From positions 1 to 55,449 of the forward strand of contig SVRD01000012.1 of assembly GCA_015064955.1 (NCBI GenBank): a DNA stretch of 55,449 bases, written 5' to 3'. Source of the DNA: Oscillospiraceae bacterium (GTDB lineage Bacteria; Bacillota; Clostridia; Oscillospirales; CAG-382). The first letter of the stretch is position 1; each line of letters opens with the position of its first letter. A program made the position numbers and the translations under genes. Shown here in pieces: positions 33,414 to 43,211 of this stretch. Under the pieces are notes generated by a model that did no database searches, was not told where the DNA came from, and was given only the letters and a program-made list of their open reading frames with translations.

Positions 33414-34151
33414 ATGGCTTTTGTACCAAGAATATACGTCGGGAGCGACCGCATACTCGACGGCAGAGCATATATCGACGGAAGTGATGCGAACCATGTT
33501 CTGAGAGTGCTTCGCAAATCTGTCGGCGACAAGCTTCATATCTGTGATATGCACGGAAATTCTTATACCGCAACGATCGACGAGATCACGCGGGACGGAC
33601 TTTATGCAACCCTCGGCGAGCCCGAAAAACAAAACAGCGAAATGCCGTTTCGCGTTTCGGTATATCAATGCTTTCCCAAGGGCGACAAGCTCGATACGGT
33701 TATACAAAAGGCTGTCGAGCTCGGCGCGTACGAAATCGTCGCGGTGATGAGCGAGCGCTGTGTTGCCCGCCCCGATTCAAAGGCGTTTGCAAAACGGCTC
33801 GAGCGATTGAAGAAGATAAGCGAATCCGCCGCGGCACAGTGCGGAAGAAGCATTATCCCCGAAATAAGAGGAATCATCGGTTATGATCAGGCAATCAGTG
33901 AGATCGCCGAAAAGGATATCGGCTTTATCTGCTATGAGGGCGACGGTACTGTTCCGGTCAGAAGCCTTTTGCACGATTCCCCCGAAACGATCGGATTCCT
34001 TATCGGGCCCGAAGGCGGTCTTTCCGAAAAGGAAACCTCGCTCGCAAGAGAAAGCAATATCGCTCTGGCCGGGCTCGGCAAGCGGATACTCCGCACCGAA
34101 ACCGCGAGCGGATACGTTCTTTCGGCAATAAGCGTTTTGCTCGAAATGTAA
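33414..34151 (+). CDS. rsmE: 16S rRNA (uracil-1498-N3)-methyltransferase RsmE
   Basis: A SPOUT-class methyltransferase acting on U1498 of 16S rRNA. The 245 residues have an N-terminal PUA-like domain (1-70) and the knotted methyltransferase domain with FLIGPEGGLSEKE and LGKRILRTETASGYVLSAI, the AdoMet-binding knot motifs. QKAVELGAYEIVAVMSERC is also typical. A consensus promoter and GTGAGGA-type RBS precede it, and a terminator follows, so it is probably monocistronic. Confidence 0.96.
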   Translation: MAFVPRIYVGSDRILDGRAYIDGSDANHVLRVLRKSVGDKLHICDMHGNSYTATIDEITRDGLYATLGEPEKQNSEMPFRVSVYQCFPKGDKLDTVIQKAVELGAYEIVAVMSERCVARPDSKAFAKRLERLKKISESAAAQCGRSIIPEIRGIIGYDQAISEIAEKDIGFICYEGDGTVPVRSLLHDSPETIGFLIGPEGGLSEKETSLARESNIALAGLGKRILRTETASGYVLSAISVLLEM

Positions 34152-34168
34152 AGATTGAAATAATTGAC

Positions 34169-34205
34169 GGAACTATGCAATTTGCATAGTTCTGTTTTCT
34201 TTTTT
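34169..34205 (+). terminator. Terminator of rsmE
   Basis: GAACTATGCAA and TTGCATAGTTC are perfect arms, followed by TGTTTTCTTTTTTG. Confidence 0.88.
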
Positions 34206-34398
34206 GTTCACAAACGGTTCATATTTTCGGCAAATAATGTAAAAAATGATAAAAAGGAGGGTAAAATACACAAAAATTTATGTTTTTATTTGTTGTATTT
34301 TTGTAAAAGCCCTTGCTTTTGATTGAATTTTAAGATAAAATTATCATAGGTACGACTTTGTATATTATAATGTAACAAAATATAAAGGAGAAGGCAAA

Positions 34399-35484
34399 AT
34401 GAGCAACAAGTTGTTTCAGGGTTTGATCTATCAGATGAGAGAGGCGGTTGACCGCGAAATCGGCATTATTGATGACAAGGGTGTCGTTATCGCCTGCAGC
34501 CAGCTTTCCAAGATAGGCAGTGTTCACAAGGATATTCTCGACGAGCTTTCGTACAGCTACGAAACTCTCGTTATCGGCGAATACACCTACCGCCCCATCG
34601 GTTCGCACGCAAGGATCGAATATATCGTTTTTGTTGAAGGCGGAGACGATATCGCAAAAAGCATCTCGGCTTTGCTTTCGGTATCCTTCTCGAACATCAA
34701 AACCCTCTACGATGAAAAATACGACAAGACCAACTTTATCAAGAACATAATTCTTGACAACATTCTCCCCGGCGATATCTATATCAAGTCCAAAGAGCTT
34801 CGCTTTGACAGCGAGGTCAACCGTGTTGTTATCCTTATCCGCTTTATGAACACCGGCGAGATCATTCCCTACGACGTTATCCAGAATATGTTTCCCGACA
34901 AGGTACACGATTACGTTATCAACGTCGGCGAATCGGATATCGTTCTCGTCAAGGAGCTCAAATCGGCAACCGACCCCAAAGCGCTCGAGCTTATCGCGAA
35001 GAGTATCGTAGATACCGTTCAGTCGGAATTCTTCCTCAAGGTGCACATCGGTATCGGCTCGGTCGTTACCAACGTCAAGGAGCTCGCACGCTCTTATAAG
35101 GACGCGCAGGTCGCTCTCGAGGTCGGCAAGGTATTCGACACCGAAAAGAACGTTATCAACTACGAAAGCCTCGGTATCGGCAGACTTATCTATCAGCTTC
35201 CCACCACTCTTTGCGAAATGTTCCTTCAGGAAGTATTCAAGCGCGGCTCGCTCGAAAGTCTCGACAGAGAAACGCTCCAGACTATCCACGCATTCTTTGA
35301 CAATAACCTGAACGTTTCCGAAACCTCGAGAAAGCTTTTCGTTCACCGTAACACGCTCGTTTACCGCCTTGAAAAGATCAAGAAGCTCACCGGTCTCGAT
35401 CTCCGCGAATTTGAGCACGCTATCACCTTCAAGGTAGCGCTTATGGTTAAGAAATATCTCATCAGCAAACCCTCGATCTATTAA
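34399..35484 (+). CDS. PucR/CdaR-type transcriptional regulator upstream of ftsEX
   Basis: A 361-residue protein with a C-terminal PucR-type HTH (FFDNNLNVSETSRKLFVHRNTLVYRLEKIKKLTGLDL) and a middle GGDEF-like CdaR domain (about 120-260). The N-terminal 110 residues could be a sensory domain (VDREIGIIDDKGVVIACS). CdaR regulators sense sugar acids in other bacteria, but here the gene leads directly into ftsE (15-base gap), so a role in cell-wall or division control is possible. AAAGGAG-type RBS precedes the ATG. Confidence 0.88.
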   Translation: MSNKLFQGLIYQMREAVDREIGIIDDKGVVIACSQLSKIGSVHKDILDELSYSYETLVIGEYTYRPIGSHARIEYIVFVEGGDDIAKSISALLSVSFSNIKTLYDEKYDKTNFIKNIILDNILPGDIYIKSKELRFDSEVNRVVILIRFMNTGEIIPYDVIQNMFPDKVHDYVINVGESDIVLVKELKSATDPKALELIAKSIVDTVQSEFFLKVHIGIGSVVTNVKELARSYKDAQVALEVGKVFDTEKNVINYESLGIGRLIYQLPTTLCEMFLQEVFKRGSLESLDRETLQTIHAFFDNNLNVSETSRKLFVHRNTLVYRLEKIKKLTGLDLREFEHAITFKVALMVKKYLISKPSIY

Positions 35485-35499
35485 TACGGTATACCGAAT

Positions 35500-36177
35500 A
35501 TGATAAAATTTGAAAACGTTTCAATGGAATACAGCAACGGAAACGCCGCTTTGAACAACGTTTCCCTGCAGATCGACGACGGCGAATTTGTTTTTGTCGT
35601 CGGTCATTCGGGCGCGGGCAAAACCACGCTCACCAAGCTTTTGATATGTGAGGAGCGCGTTTCCTCGGGCAGTTTGGAGGTCAACGGCTTCAAGCTCGAA
35701 AAGATTCGTTCCTGGAAGATCCCAAAACTCCGTCGCACAATGGGAGTCGTATTTCAGGACTTCAAGCTTTTCGACAAAATGACTGTTTACGAAAACGTCG
35801 CGTTTGCGATGCGCGTCGTCGGTGCAAAGCCCTCGCTTATAAAGAAGCGTGTTCCCTTCTTCCTCGACGTTGTCGGACTGGGTCACAAGAGCGATTCCTT
35901 CCCCACCGAGCTTTCGGGCGGTGAAAAGCAGCGAGTTGCTTTCGCGCGCGCACTTGTAAACAACCCCGACACCGTTATCGCCGACGAGCCCACGGGCAAC
36001 GTCGACACCGAGCTTACCGAGGGAATTATGGAGCTTCTTCTGAAGATCAACAAAATCGGAAAAACGGTTATCGTCGTAACTCACGATATGAACATAATCC
36101 GTCAATACCAGAAAAGAGTAATTCGGATAGAAAACGGCAGTGTTGCGTCCGATAAGATCGGAGGCGACTTCAACTGA
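35500..36177 (+). CDS. ftsE: Cell division ATP-binding protein FtsE
   Basis: The ABC ATPase partner of FtsX. The 225 residues have Walker A GHSGAGKTT, signature LSGGEKQRVAFARAL, Walker B TVIADEPTGN and the H-loop VVTHD. MIKFENVSMEYSNGNAALNNVSL is the normal FtsE start. The RBS is weak. The stop overlaps the ftsX start (TGATG). Confidence 0.97.
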   Translation: MIKFENVSMEYSNGNAALNNVSLQIDDGEFVFVVGHSGAGKTTLTKLLICEERVSSGSLEVNGFKLEKIRSWKIPKLRRTMGVVFQDFKLFDKMTVYENVAFAMRVVGAKPSLIKKRVPFFLDVVGLGHKSDSFPTELSGGEKQRVAFARALVNNPDTVIADEPTGNVDTELTEGIMELLLKINKIGKTVIVVTHDMNIIRQYQKRVIRIENGSVASDKIGGDFN

Positions 36178-37241
36178 TGAAACCGAGTGTATTTTTCTAT
36201 AATTTAGGCCAGGGCTTCAAGGGCGTTTTCCGAAACAGCGTAATGACAACCGCGTCTATCCTCGTGCTTATCGCTTGTATGATTCTCGTCGGTACGTTTT
36301 ACCTTGTTATCGACACTATCGACCGCAACTTCAAAGCTATCGACAACCTCAACGTCATCGAGGTTATGATGGACAAGTCGTACGGCGAAGGCGAAATACT
36401 CGAGATCGGGCATCAGCTGGCTGAGATCTGCGATGAATCGCCGATAGTCGACTGGTCGAAATCGCGCTGGACAAGCGATATTGTCGTTCCCAAGGACGAT
36501 ACCTTCAAGTACGTCTCCCCCGATGAGCATTTCGAGATCTTCAAGGAAATGTATAACAACGCTGCTTGGATAGAGGCGATCGAAAAGAACGACCACGAGC
36601 ACAACGAGGGCACTCACCTCGGCATCACGAGCTCGATGGCAGACAACCCCTTAAGAGGCAGCTACCGTATCACCTTTGTGAATCTTTCCGACTTCGACGA
36701 GGTAACAAAGGTCAAAAATAAAATCGACGAGATCACGCTCCTCGACGCAAACGGTATCGAGGTAGACGCGATCTCCAACGACGACATCAAGGACCACGTC
36801 GAGCTTTACGGCAACGTAATGAGCATAAAGCACACGCTTTACATCGCGGGACTCTGGCTTATGGCTATTTTCCTTCTCATTTCGCTGTTCGTAATTATGA
36901 ACACTATCAAGCTCGGTGTTTTCGCACGGAGACACGAAATCACCTTTATGCGCCTTTGCGGTGCCACAAAGAGCTTTATCCGTATGCCCTTTATTGTTGA
37001 GGGTATAATCATCGGTGTCTTCTCGGCACTCGTTTCGTTCGGAATAGAGTTTTATCTATATGAATATCTGCTCAAGGATATCATTTCCTCTGCAACCGGT
37101 ACTGCCGGCGCATCGGGAATAATCTCGGCTCCCTTCTGGGAGGCTTATGCATTGATCCTTGCGGTAGGATTCCTCGCAATCGGTCTTTTTGCGGGTATCA
37201 TCTCCTCCAGCATCTCGCTCAAGAAGTACCTCAAAGCCTGA
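36177..37241 (+). CDS. ftsX: Cell division membrane protein FtsX
   Basis: The 354-residue permease-like partner of FtsE. Four membrane helices are visible: one at 20-45, then three after about residue 215 (LYIAGLWLMAIFLLISLFVI, IIIGVFSALVSFGIEFYLY, ALILAVGFLAIGLFAGII). The large extracellular loop (50-210) contacts the wall hydrolase. FARRHEITFMRLCGATKSFIR is the conserved cytosolic loop. FtsEX uses ATP to activate a peptidoglycan hydrolase; the candidate hydrolase is the next gene. Confidence 0.97.
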   Translation: MKPSVFFYNLGQGFKGVFRNSVMTTASILVLIACMILVGTFYLVIDTIDRNFKAIDNLNVIEVMMDKSYGEGEILEIGHQLAEICDESPIVDWSKSRWTSDIVVPKDDTFKYVSPDEHFEIFKEMYNNAAWIEAIEKNDHEHNEGTHLGITSSMADNPLRGSYRITFVNLSDFDEVTKVKNKIDEITLLDANGIEVDAISNDDIKDHVELYGNVMSIKHTLYIAGLWLMAIFLLISLFVIMNTIKLGVFARRHEITFMRLCGATKSFIRMPFIVEGIIIGVFSALVSFGIEFYLYEYLLKDIISSATGTAGASGIISAPFWEAYALILAVGFLAIGLFAGIISSSISLKKYLKA

Positions 37242-37265
37242 CCGATATTTATAGGAGTAAAAATA

Positions 37266-38522
37266 ATGGCAAAGATATTCAAACGCTCGTTGATGTTTTT
37301 GATCTGCATAATAACGGTGTTCATTTCCACCGCCGTAACCGTTCCCTATGAGGAAGCGGAAGCAAGATCGATCTACGACATCGAAAACGAGCTGAATGCA
37401 TACAAAAGCGAGCTTGCAAAGCTTCAAGCCGAGCTTTCGGAGATTTCGGGCAACATTTCCTCGCTCGAGGGGCAGTCGGGTCAAACCACCGCGTTGCTCG
37501 CTCAATACCAAGCCGAAATCGAAGCTTTGCAGATCGAAATTGATATTAACAAGGCAATTCAGGAATCCTATGACTTAAAGCGCGCTCAGGTTGCAACCGA
37601 GATCGCAATAATTCAAGAGGATTACGATTACCGCGTTTCGATGTATAAAAAGCTTATGCAGTTCATATACGAAAACAGCGAGGTCAACTCTTTTGAGCTT
37701 CTGTTCTCCTCCGACAGCATCGCTGATTATCTTACAAAGCGCGATCACTTCGAGGACATTATGAACGCGGCAAACGCTCTTATCAAGGGCTTGGAGGTTT
37801 CACTTGCAGATCTCGAGGCACTCAACGCAGAGCTCGAGGAAACGCAATCGAAATACGACCAATATCTTACCGACCTTAACCGCGCTATGCTCGAAAAGGA
37901 TCAAAAGATAAAGGAATTTGAAACGATTGCAGAGGAATTGAACCTCAATTCAGACCAATTAAGAGAGCAATACGGCTCCAAAAACACAAAAATCAACGAA
38001 ATCAAGGCAAAAATAAAGAAATTGGAAGAGGAAAGACTGAAGATTCTCGAATCCTCCGCCGATTTCAGATGGCCGGTAAAAACCTCGAGCTACCGCGTAA
38101 CAAGCCAGTACGGCTGGCGTAACGATCCCTTCGGAAAGCCCACCACCGAATACCACAAGGGTATCGACATTGCTTGTGCAAAGGGTACGCCGATAGTTGC
38201 GGTAAAGGACGGCGTGGTAACCCGTGCGAGCACCAACTACGGCTACGGTGAATGTGTTATCATCTACCACGGCAACGGTATTTCGTCGCTTTATGCACAT
38301 ATCGACAATACCGGAAGAAGCGGCAGACCGACTTATGAAGTAAAGGTCGGCGATTACGTAAAGGCAGGTCAGGTTATCGCATACGTCGGCACCACCGGCA
38401 GATCAACCGGCGACCATCTCCACTTTGGCGTTATCGACACAAACACCTCTACATCTTTGGCGGGCAACTACGTAAATCCCAATAAATATCTGCCCGACGG
38501 ATACTACACCAAAAAAAGTTAA
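37266..38522 (+). CDS. Coiled-coil M23 peptidoglycan hydrolase (EnvC/PcsB-type, FtsEX partner)
   Basis: 418 residues: signal peptide (1-33), a long coiled coil (about 35-265, full of heptads such as YKSELAKLQAELSEISGNI), then an M23 endopeptidase domain (about 285-400). Its zinc and catalytic motifs are complete: HKGID, YAHID and HLHFG. A coiled coil plus a hydrolase domain immediately after ftsX is the pattern of EnvC in Gram-negatives and PcsB/CwlO in Gram-positives, whose activity depends on FtsEX. Unlike the other two M23-like proteins in this window, this one should be active. Confidence 0.93.
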   Translation: MAKIFKRSLMFLICIITVFISTAVTVPYEEAEARSIYDIENELNAYKSELAKLQAELSEISGNISSLEGQSGQTTALLAQYQAEIEALQIEIDINKAIQESYDLKRAQVATEIAIIQEDYDYRVSMYKKLMQFIYENSEVNSFELLFSSDSIADYLTKRDHFEDIMNAANALIKGLEVSLADLEALNAELEETQSKYDQYLTDLNRAMLEKDQKIKEFETIAEELNLNSDQLREQYGSKNTKINEIKAKIKKLEEERLKILESSADFRWPVKTSSYRVTSQYGWRNDPFGKPTTEYHKGIDIACAKGTPIVAVKDGVVTRASTNYGYGECVIIYHGNGISSLYAHIDNTGRSGRPTYEVKVGDYVKAGQVIAYVGTTGRSTGDHLHFGVIDTNTSTSLAGNYVNPNKYLPDGYYTKKS

Positions 38523-38539
38523 CACAAAGAAGGCACTAA

Positions 38540-39787
38540 ATGTTCACAAAAAGAATAACCCCGTTCGCCTGTATCGTAATATGCTTGATAGTTTGTCTTA
38601 CAAGCGTTATTGCAACACGCACGTTTATAACAGTCAACGACGAGCCCGAACCCCCGAGCTCTCAGCCGACAGGCGACAATCCGTTTAAAAACTTCCTTTC
38701 GCTCGCCAACAAGGACGATGCCGAAAGATACACAAAGCTTGCTCAGTTGATCGCTTTTATCGACACTCAGGGCGTTTATGAATTCGACAAGGACGCCGCT
38801 TGGAACGAGATCTGCAGAGCCTACGTTCGCAGTATTGCAGACAAGCACGCGGTCTACTACACGTCGGACGAATACGAATCTATGATGAGCGTAGAGGACG
38901 GCGACTTTGTCGGAATCGGTGTTCACGCCTCCTATGATTACGATACTCAGGGTATCTATATATTTGGTGTTATCCCCACCTCCCCCGCCGAAAAGGCAGG
39001 AATCAAAAAAGGCGACTCGGTCATAAAGGTAGACGGAAAGGTATGCAACGAGGAATCGTATTACGATATTCTCGACGCTATCCCCGGCGAAGTCGGAACC
39101 GACGTTGATATCACCGTTTTGCGTGGCGAGGAGGAATTGACCTTCAACGTCACCCGAAATATAGTCCCCACCGAAAACGTGCTTTACGAAAAGCTCGATA
39201 ACGGCATCGCATATATCAAGGTGCTCGCTTTCTCGGATATCACCGTTTCGGAGGAATTCACAAAGATCATCAACAAGGCTCAGTCCGATGGCTGCAGTAA
39301 ATATATCTTCGATATGCGCGGCAACCCCGGCGGCTCGCTCGATGAGATTTGCGATATATTGGATCTTTTGCTTCCCAAGGGGCCGATAATAAATATCGTC
39401 AACAACAAGGGCGCGACACAAACCATTCATTCCGATGAAAAATGCATCAAGGGCGAAATGGCTGTGCTTTGCGACGGCTCGACAGCATCGGCAGCAGAGC
39501 TTTTCACCGCATCGCTGCGCGACTACAAGCTTGCAACGATTATCGGTACAACGACTTACGGCAAGGGCACTATGCAAACTCTCCAGCCTTTGCTCGACGG
39601 AAGCGTGGTCTCCTATTCGACCAACTTCTACAACCCTCCCTCCAACGTAAGCTACGATGGACTCGGTATCGAGCCCGATATCAAAATCGAGCTTGACGAA
39701 TATTGGCAGCTTCGATTCTTCAAAATGACTCACGAGGACGATACTCAGCTTCAAAAGGCGATCGAGGTCCTCAATGCGACAAAATAA
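38540..39787 (+). CDS. S41-family carboxyl-terminal processing protease with PDZ domain
   Basis: 415 residues. An N-terminal membrane anchor (6-30) is followed by a PDZ domain (about 110-195, GVIPTSPAEKAGIKKGDSVIKVDG) and the S41 domain with FDMRGNPGGSLDE, catalytic serine in CDGSTASAAELF and lysine in TYGKGTMQ. It is a CtpA/CtpB-like protease acting outside the membrane. Position directly after the M23 hydrolase suggests it processes or regulates that enzyme or FtsX, as Ctp proteases do for wall hydrolases elsewhere (inference). The gap from the upstream gene is 17 bases. Confidence 0.94.
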   Translation: MFTKRITPFACIVICLIVCLTSVIATRTFITVNDEPEPPSSQPTGDNPFKNFLSLANKDDAERYTKLAQLIAFIDTQGVYEFDKDAAWNEICRAYVRSIADKHAVYYTSDEYESMMSVEDGDFVGIGVHASYDYDTQGIYIFGVIPTSPAEKAGIKKGDSVIKVDGKVCNEESYYDILDAIPGEVGTDVDITVLRGEEELTFNVTRNIVPTENVLYEKLDNGIAYIKVLAFSDITVSEEFTKIINKAQSDGCSKYIFDMRGNPGGSLDEICDILDLLLPKGPIINIVNNKGATQTIHSDEKCIKGEMAVLCDGSTASAAELFTASLRDYKLATIIGTTTYGKGTMQTLQPLLDGSVVSYSTNFYNPPSNVSYDGLGIEPDIKIELDEYWQLRFFKMTHEDDTQLQKAIEVLNATK

Positions 39788-39836
39788 GCAACAAATTTGA
39801 TGTAATATATTTCAAACATACAGAGGAGAATAAAAA

Positions 39837-40310
39837 ATGGCAAAGCAGATCATTGTTTCCCACGAGGGACTCAAAAAGCTTCAGCAGGAGCTTGAGCATC
39901 TTAAAACAGTAAAGCGTAAGGAAGTTGCACAGGCTATCCAGAAGGCAAGAGCATACGGCGACCTTTCGGAAAACAGCGAATACGATGAAGCTAAAAACGA
40001 GCAGGCGGAGATCGAAGGCAAAATAGCCAACCTCGAAGCAACACTCGAAAACGCTATCGTTCTTGACGACGCAGACCTCGGTACAGACAAGGTAAACGTC
40101 GGCAACAAGGTAACCGTTCACAACATCGACGAGGACGAAGAAACCGAATATAAGATCGTTTCCACCGCAGAAGCAGATCCTATGCAGTTCCTTATCAGCG
40201 ACGACAGCCCCCTCGGCAAAGCACTTATCGGTCAGCGCAAGGGCGACAGCATCAACGTTGAAACCCCGATAGGTATCGTTAAATACACCATTACCGATAT
40301 TTCCAAGTAA
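39837..40310 (+). CDS. greA: Transcription elongation factor GreA
   Basis: Rescues backtracked RNA polymerase by stimulating transcript cleavage. The 157 residues have the N-terminal coiled coil with the conserved acidic tip (AYGDLSENSEYDEAKNEQ) and the C-terminal FKBP-like domain (ISDDSPLGKALIGQRKGD). GAGGAG precedes the ATG. It lies directly before lysS, a common Firmicutes arrangement. Confidence 0.97.
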   Translation: MAKQIIVSHEGLKKLQQELEHLKTVKRKEVAQAIQKARAYGDLSENSEYDEAKNEQAEIEGKIANLEATLENAIVLDDADLGTDKVNVGNKVTVHNIDEDEETEYKIVSTAEADPMQFLISDDSPLGKALIGQRKGDSINVETPIGIVKYTITDISK

Positions 40311-40346
40311 ACCGAAAATTCTATTAATAACAAGGCAGTATAAATT

Positions 40347-41852
40347 ATGAGCGACGAAAGAAACAACATTCAGTCCGAAAAGCCCGAGCAGAATCTGAAC
40401 GAGCTTCTTGCGATCAGACGCCAAAAGCTTGCAGATCTTCAAAGCGAGGGTATGGACCCGTTTGCTATAACAAAATATGAAGTTACCCACCACAGCACTG
40501 ACGTAAAGAATAATTACGAAATTCTCGAGGGCAAAGAGGTTTCGATAGCGGGCAGACTTATGTCAAAGCGCGTTATGGGCAAAGCTTCATTCTGTAACGT
40601 TCAGGACCTCCCCGGCTCGATTCAGTGCTACGTCGCACGCGACAGTATCGGCGTTGACGAATATGCAAGATTCAAAAAGTACGATATCGGCGATATCATC
40701 GGCGTAAAGGGTACCGTTTTCACCACAAAAACAGGCGAAATCTCTATCCACGCTACAGAGCTCACACTTCTCACAAAGAGCTTGCAGATACTCCCCGAAA
40801 AGTATCACGGTCTTACCAATACCGACCTCCGCTACCGTCAGAGATACGTTGATCTTATTATGAACGCCGAAACGAAGGACACGATGATAAAGCGTTCGAA
40901 GATCATCAGCTCGATCCGCCGTTACCTCGACGGACTCGGATTCCTCGAGGTCGAAACTCCGATGCTCGTTTCAAACGCGGGCGGCGCGGCTGCAAGACCC
41001 TTTGAAACCCACTTCAACGCACTTGACGAGGATTTGAAGCTCCGCATCTCGCTCGAGCTTTACCTCAAGCGTCTTATCGTCGGCGGCCTTGAGCGCGTTT
41101 ATGAGATCGGCAGAGTATTCAGAAACGAAGGACTTGACACCCGCCACAATCCCGAATTCACTCTTATGGAGCTTTATCAGGCTTATACCGATTATCACGG
41201 AATGATGGATCTCACCGAGAATATGTTCCGCCACGTTGCACAAGACGTTCTCGGAACCACAAAGATCGTTTATAACGGCGTGGAAATGGATCTCGGCAAG
41301 CCCTTTGAGCGTATCACGATGATCGACGCGGTCAAGAAATATTCGGGAGTTGACTTCAACGAGATCAAAACACTCGAGGAAGCCCGCGCGATCGCAAAGG
41401 AAAAGGGTGTTGAATTTGAGGCACGTCACCAGAAGGGCGATATTCTCAACCTCTTCTTCGAGGAATTCGTAGAAGAGCACCTTATCCAGCCCACCTTTGT
41501 AATGGACCACCCCATCGAGATTTCTCCCCTTACAAAGAAAAAGCCCGACAACCCCGAATACGTCGAACGCTTTGAAATGTTTATGAACGGCTGGGAAATG
41601 TGTAATGCATACTCCGAGCTCAACGACCCGATCGACCAGCGCGCTCGCTTCAAGGATCAGGAAGCACAGTTAAGCCAAGGCAACGCCGAGGCAAACACCA
41701 CCGACGAAGACTTCCTCAATGCGCTTGAAATCGGTATGCCTCCCACAGGCGGTATCGGCTACGGAATCGACAGACTCTGTATGCTTCTCACCGATTCCCA
41801 AGCAATCCGCGACGTCCTCCTCTTCCCCACGTTGAAGTCTATTGATAAATAA
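40347..41852 (+). CDS. lysS: Lysyl-tRNA synthetase (class II)
   Basis: 501 residues with an OB-fold anticodon-binding domain (about 65-170, [19 protein letters not shown]) and a class II catalytic domain: motif 2 [21 protein letters not shown] and motif 3 [21 protein letters not shown] and [17 protein letters not shown] are LysRS hallmarks. It is the last gene of the ftsE-lysS run; AT-rich accessory DNA begins after it. Confidence 0.98.
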   Translation: MSDERNNIQSEKPEQNLNELLAIRRQKLADLQSEGMDPFAITKYEVTHHSTDVKNNYEILEGKEVSIAGRLMSKRVMGKASFCNVQDLPGSIQCYVARDSIGVDEYARFKKYDIGDIIGVKGTVFTTKTGEISIHATELTLLTKSLQILPEKYHGLTNTDLRYRQRYVDLIMNAETKDTMIKRSKIISSIRRYLDGLGFLEVETPMLVSNAGGAAARPFETHFNALDEDLKLRISLELYLKRLIVGGLERVYEIGRVFRNEGLDTRHNPEFTLMELYQAYTDYHGMMDLTENMFRHVAQDVLGTTKIVYNGVEMDLGKPFERITMIDAVKKYSGVDFNEIKTLEEARAIAKEKGVEFEARHQKGDILNLFFEEFVEEHLIQPTFVMDHPIEISPLTKKKPDNPEYVERFEMFMNGWEMCNAYSELNDPIDQRARFKDQEAQLSQGNAEANTTDEDFLNALEIGMPPTGGIGYGIDRLCMLLTDSQAIRDVLLFPTLKSIDK

Positions 41853-41992
41853 ACCCTTGTATTTTCAATACATTTAGGAATTTCGAATTCGAGTTGACAA
41901 CAAATTGACAACAATTTTTCATAGTAATATGAAGAATTACGACGCAAAATGAACTGTTGACAGCAAATAACACAGTGCAGCACTTACTGTAC

Positions 41993-42036
41993 AGAGAACA
42001 CTTTTTGAATGATATTCAAGAAGTGTTCTCTTTTTC
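41993..42036 (+). terminator. Terminator downstream of lysS
   Basis: AGAGAACACTT (41993-42003) and AAGTGTTCTCT (42021-42031) are perfect arms around a 17-base loop, followed by TTTTC. It closes the 140-base stretch after lysS. A TTGACA(17)TATGAA promoter-like pair at 41905-41933 lies within that stretch. Confidence 0.8.
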
Positions 42037-42088
42037 GTTTGGTAAGCTTTTGTCATGACATAAATCAAATTCGAAAGGAAATAAACCT

Positions 42089-42377
42089 ATGATCAGCGAA
42101 AAAACCAAAGAGTATTATGACCTAAAAAAGCGCAATGATGTTAACACAACTCGAAGCAACGTTAACCGAGTTGCGAAGCGAAGGTCTTGTAGAGATCAAA
42201 ACCGCCTTTGATATGGATTTCACAAGTAATCATCATGTGCAGAACGGATATAATAATCTCTTGCAATTGCTTAGCGATATGGGCTTCCGTTACGGGACGT
42301 ATTTGTGGGATCCTGCATACAAAGGTCTTGATGACTATATCTGGGAAAGCCTTTTACGAAAACAATTGTCAATGTGA
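42089..42377 (+). pseudogene. Small hypothetical gene with a homopolymer frameshift
   Basis: ATG 42089 has a good RBS (AAAGGAA) and begins MISEKTKEYYDLKK, but that frame stops at 42211. A second frame from about 42135 continues to 42377 (LTQLEATLTELRSEGLVEIK ... WDPAYKGLDDYIWESLLRKQ). Removing one A from the A6 run at 42124-42129 joins them into one 95-residue protein. I do not recognise the family. The restored product is helical at the start and aromatic-rich at the end. It may be a genuine pseudogene or a sequencing error. Confidence 0.55.
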
Positions 42378-42456
42378 ACACGTCTGTGTTATGTTTATTA
42401 AGCAACACACAGAATAATATTTGATTTTCACGCAACAAACAGCTTGTTGCTAGCAC

Positions 42457-42502
42457 ATTAAAGGCCGTCAAATCGTAGGACAACGATTTGACGGCCTTTA
42501 AT
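42457..42502. terminator. Very strong bidirectional terminator
   Basis: ATTAAAGGCCGTCAAATCG (42457-42475) and its exact complement (42484-42502) give a 19-base-pair stem with an 8-base loop. It ends the three-gene operon on the minus strand (stop at 42520) and any plus-strand transcript from 42089. Confidence 0.9.
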
Positions 42503-42519
42503 ACTGATCAACTACTGTG

Positions 42520-43200
42520 TTAATCTTCAATATCTTCGTTGTTATGAATGTGCTCTTTAAGTTTATCATACAATATCTTCATTTGAGCGTTATAAAATCC
42601 CAATATGTTTGCTATTAAAACGATGCGTTCTTCATCATTTTTTTGTGCTTTTACTATATTGTATAATTGTGAAGCAAGTTCTGTTTTCTGGGCATAACCA
42701 TATTGCAAAACAAAATAGGATTTTGAAATTTCTCTACGAAGATTTAAAGATATCTCTTGGTACTTATCGTTATCCATTGTTACGGCTTTCCCGAGTTTGA
42801 AATACGGTATTTTAGGATTAAATATCAACGCCGTAATGGCACAAATTATTTCAATTTCCTCAGTGAACAATATATCATCACAAATCTTTGTAAACAGTTC
42901 TTTGTAAAACTCATCTTCATCCAAGTTTTCGCTTACCAAATTATCAACAATTTTTTTTACTACAGGAATTATGTCTGTTGTTGCTTTTTGATATGCATCT
43001 TTGGGAAAAATATTATCAATTGCAAGGGATGCATCTGATTTGCCGCTCCATTGTAATAACAATATGAAATTTTGCAATTTAACATCTTTAGTTATATCAT
43101 TTGATAAAAATAATCTAAAGAAATTTCCACAAAAATCCCATATGCAATTTTTATAATTAGCTCTTTCTAAATAATCGCTTGGCTTTAAAATATTTTTCAT
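42520..43200 (-). CDS. Helical protein of unknown function, third gene of the nitrilase-like operon
   Basis: A 226-residue protein predicted to be almost entirely alpha-helical, with no membrane segment and no catalytic motif I can identify. It begins MKNILKPSDYLERANYKNCI and ends in an acidic tail (HIHNNEDIED). GAGGTGATT precedes the ATG, and the gap from the gene upstream is 11 bases, so the three genes form one unit. The DNA is markedly AT-rich compared with the housekeeping genes. It could be an effector, a structural partner or an antitoxin-like protein; nothing in the sequence decides. Confidence 0.8.
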   Translation of the reverse strand: MKNILKPSDYLERANYKNCIWDFCGNFFRLFLSNDITKDVKLQNFILLLQWSGKSDASLAIDNIFPKDAYQKATTDIIPVVKKIVDNLVSENLDEDEFYKELFTKICDDILFTEEIEIICAITALIFNPKIPYFKLGKAVTMDNDKYQEISLNLRREISKSYFVLQYGYAQKTELASQLYNIVKAQKNDEERIVLIANILGFYNAQMKILYDKLKEHIHNNEDIED

Positions 43201-43211
43201 AATTAATCACC

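Noticed and set aside
38519-39754. 411-codon minus-strand frame opposite the S41 protease
   Set aside because: The plus strand has intact PDZ and S41 catalytic motifs, and the minus frame has no RBS or recognisable domain.
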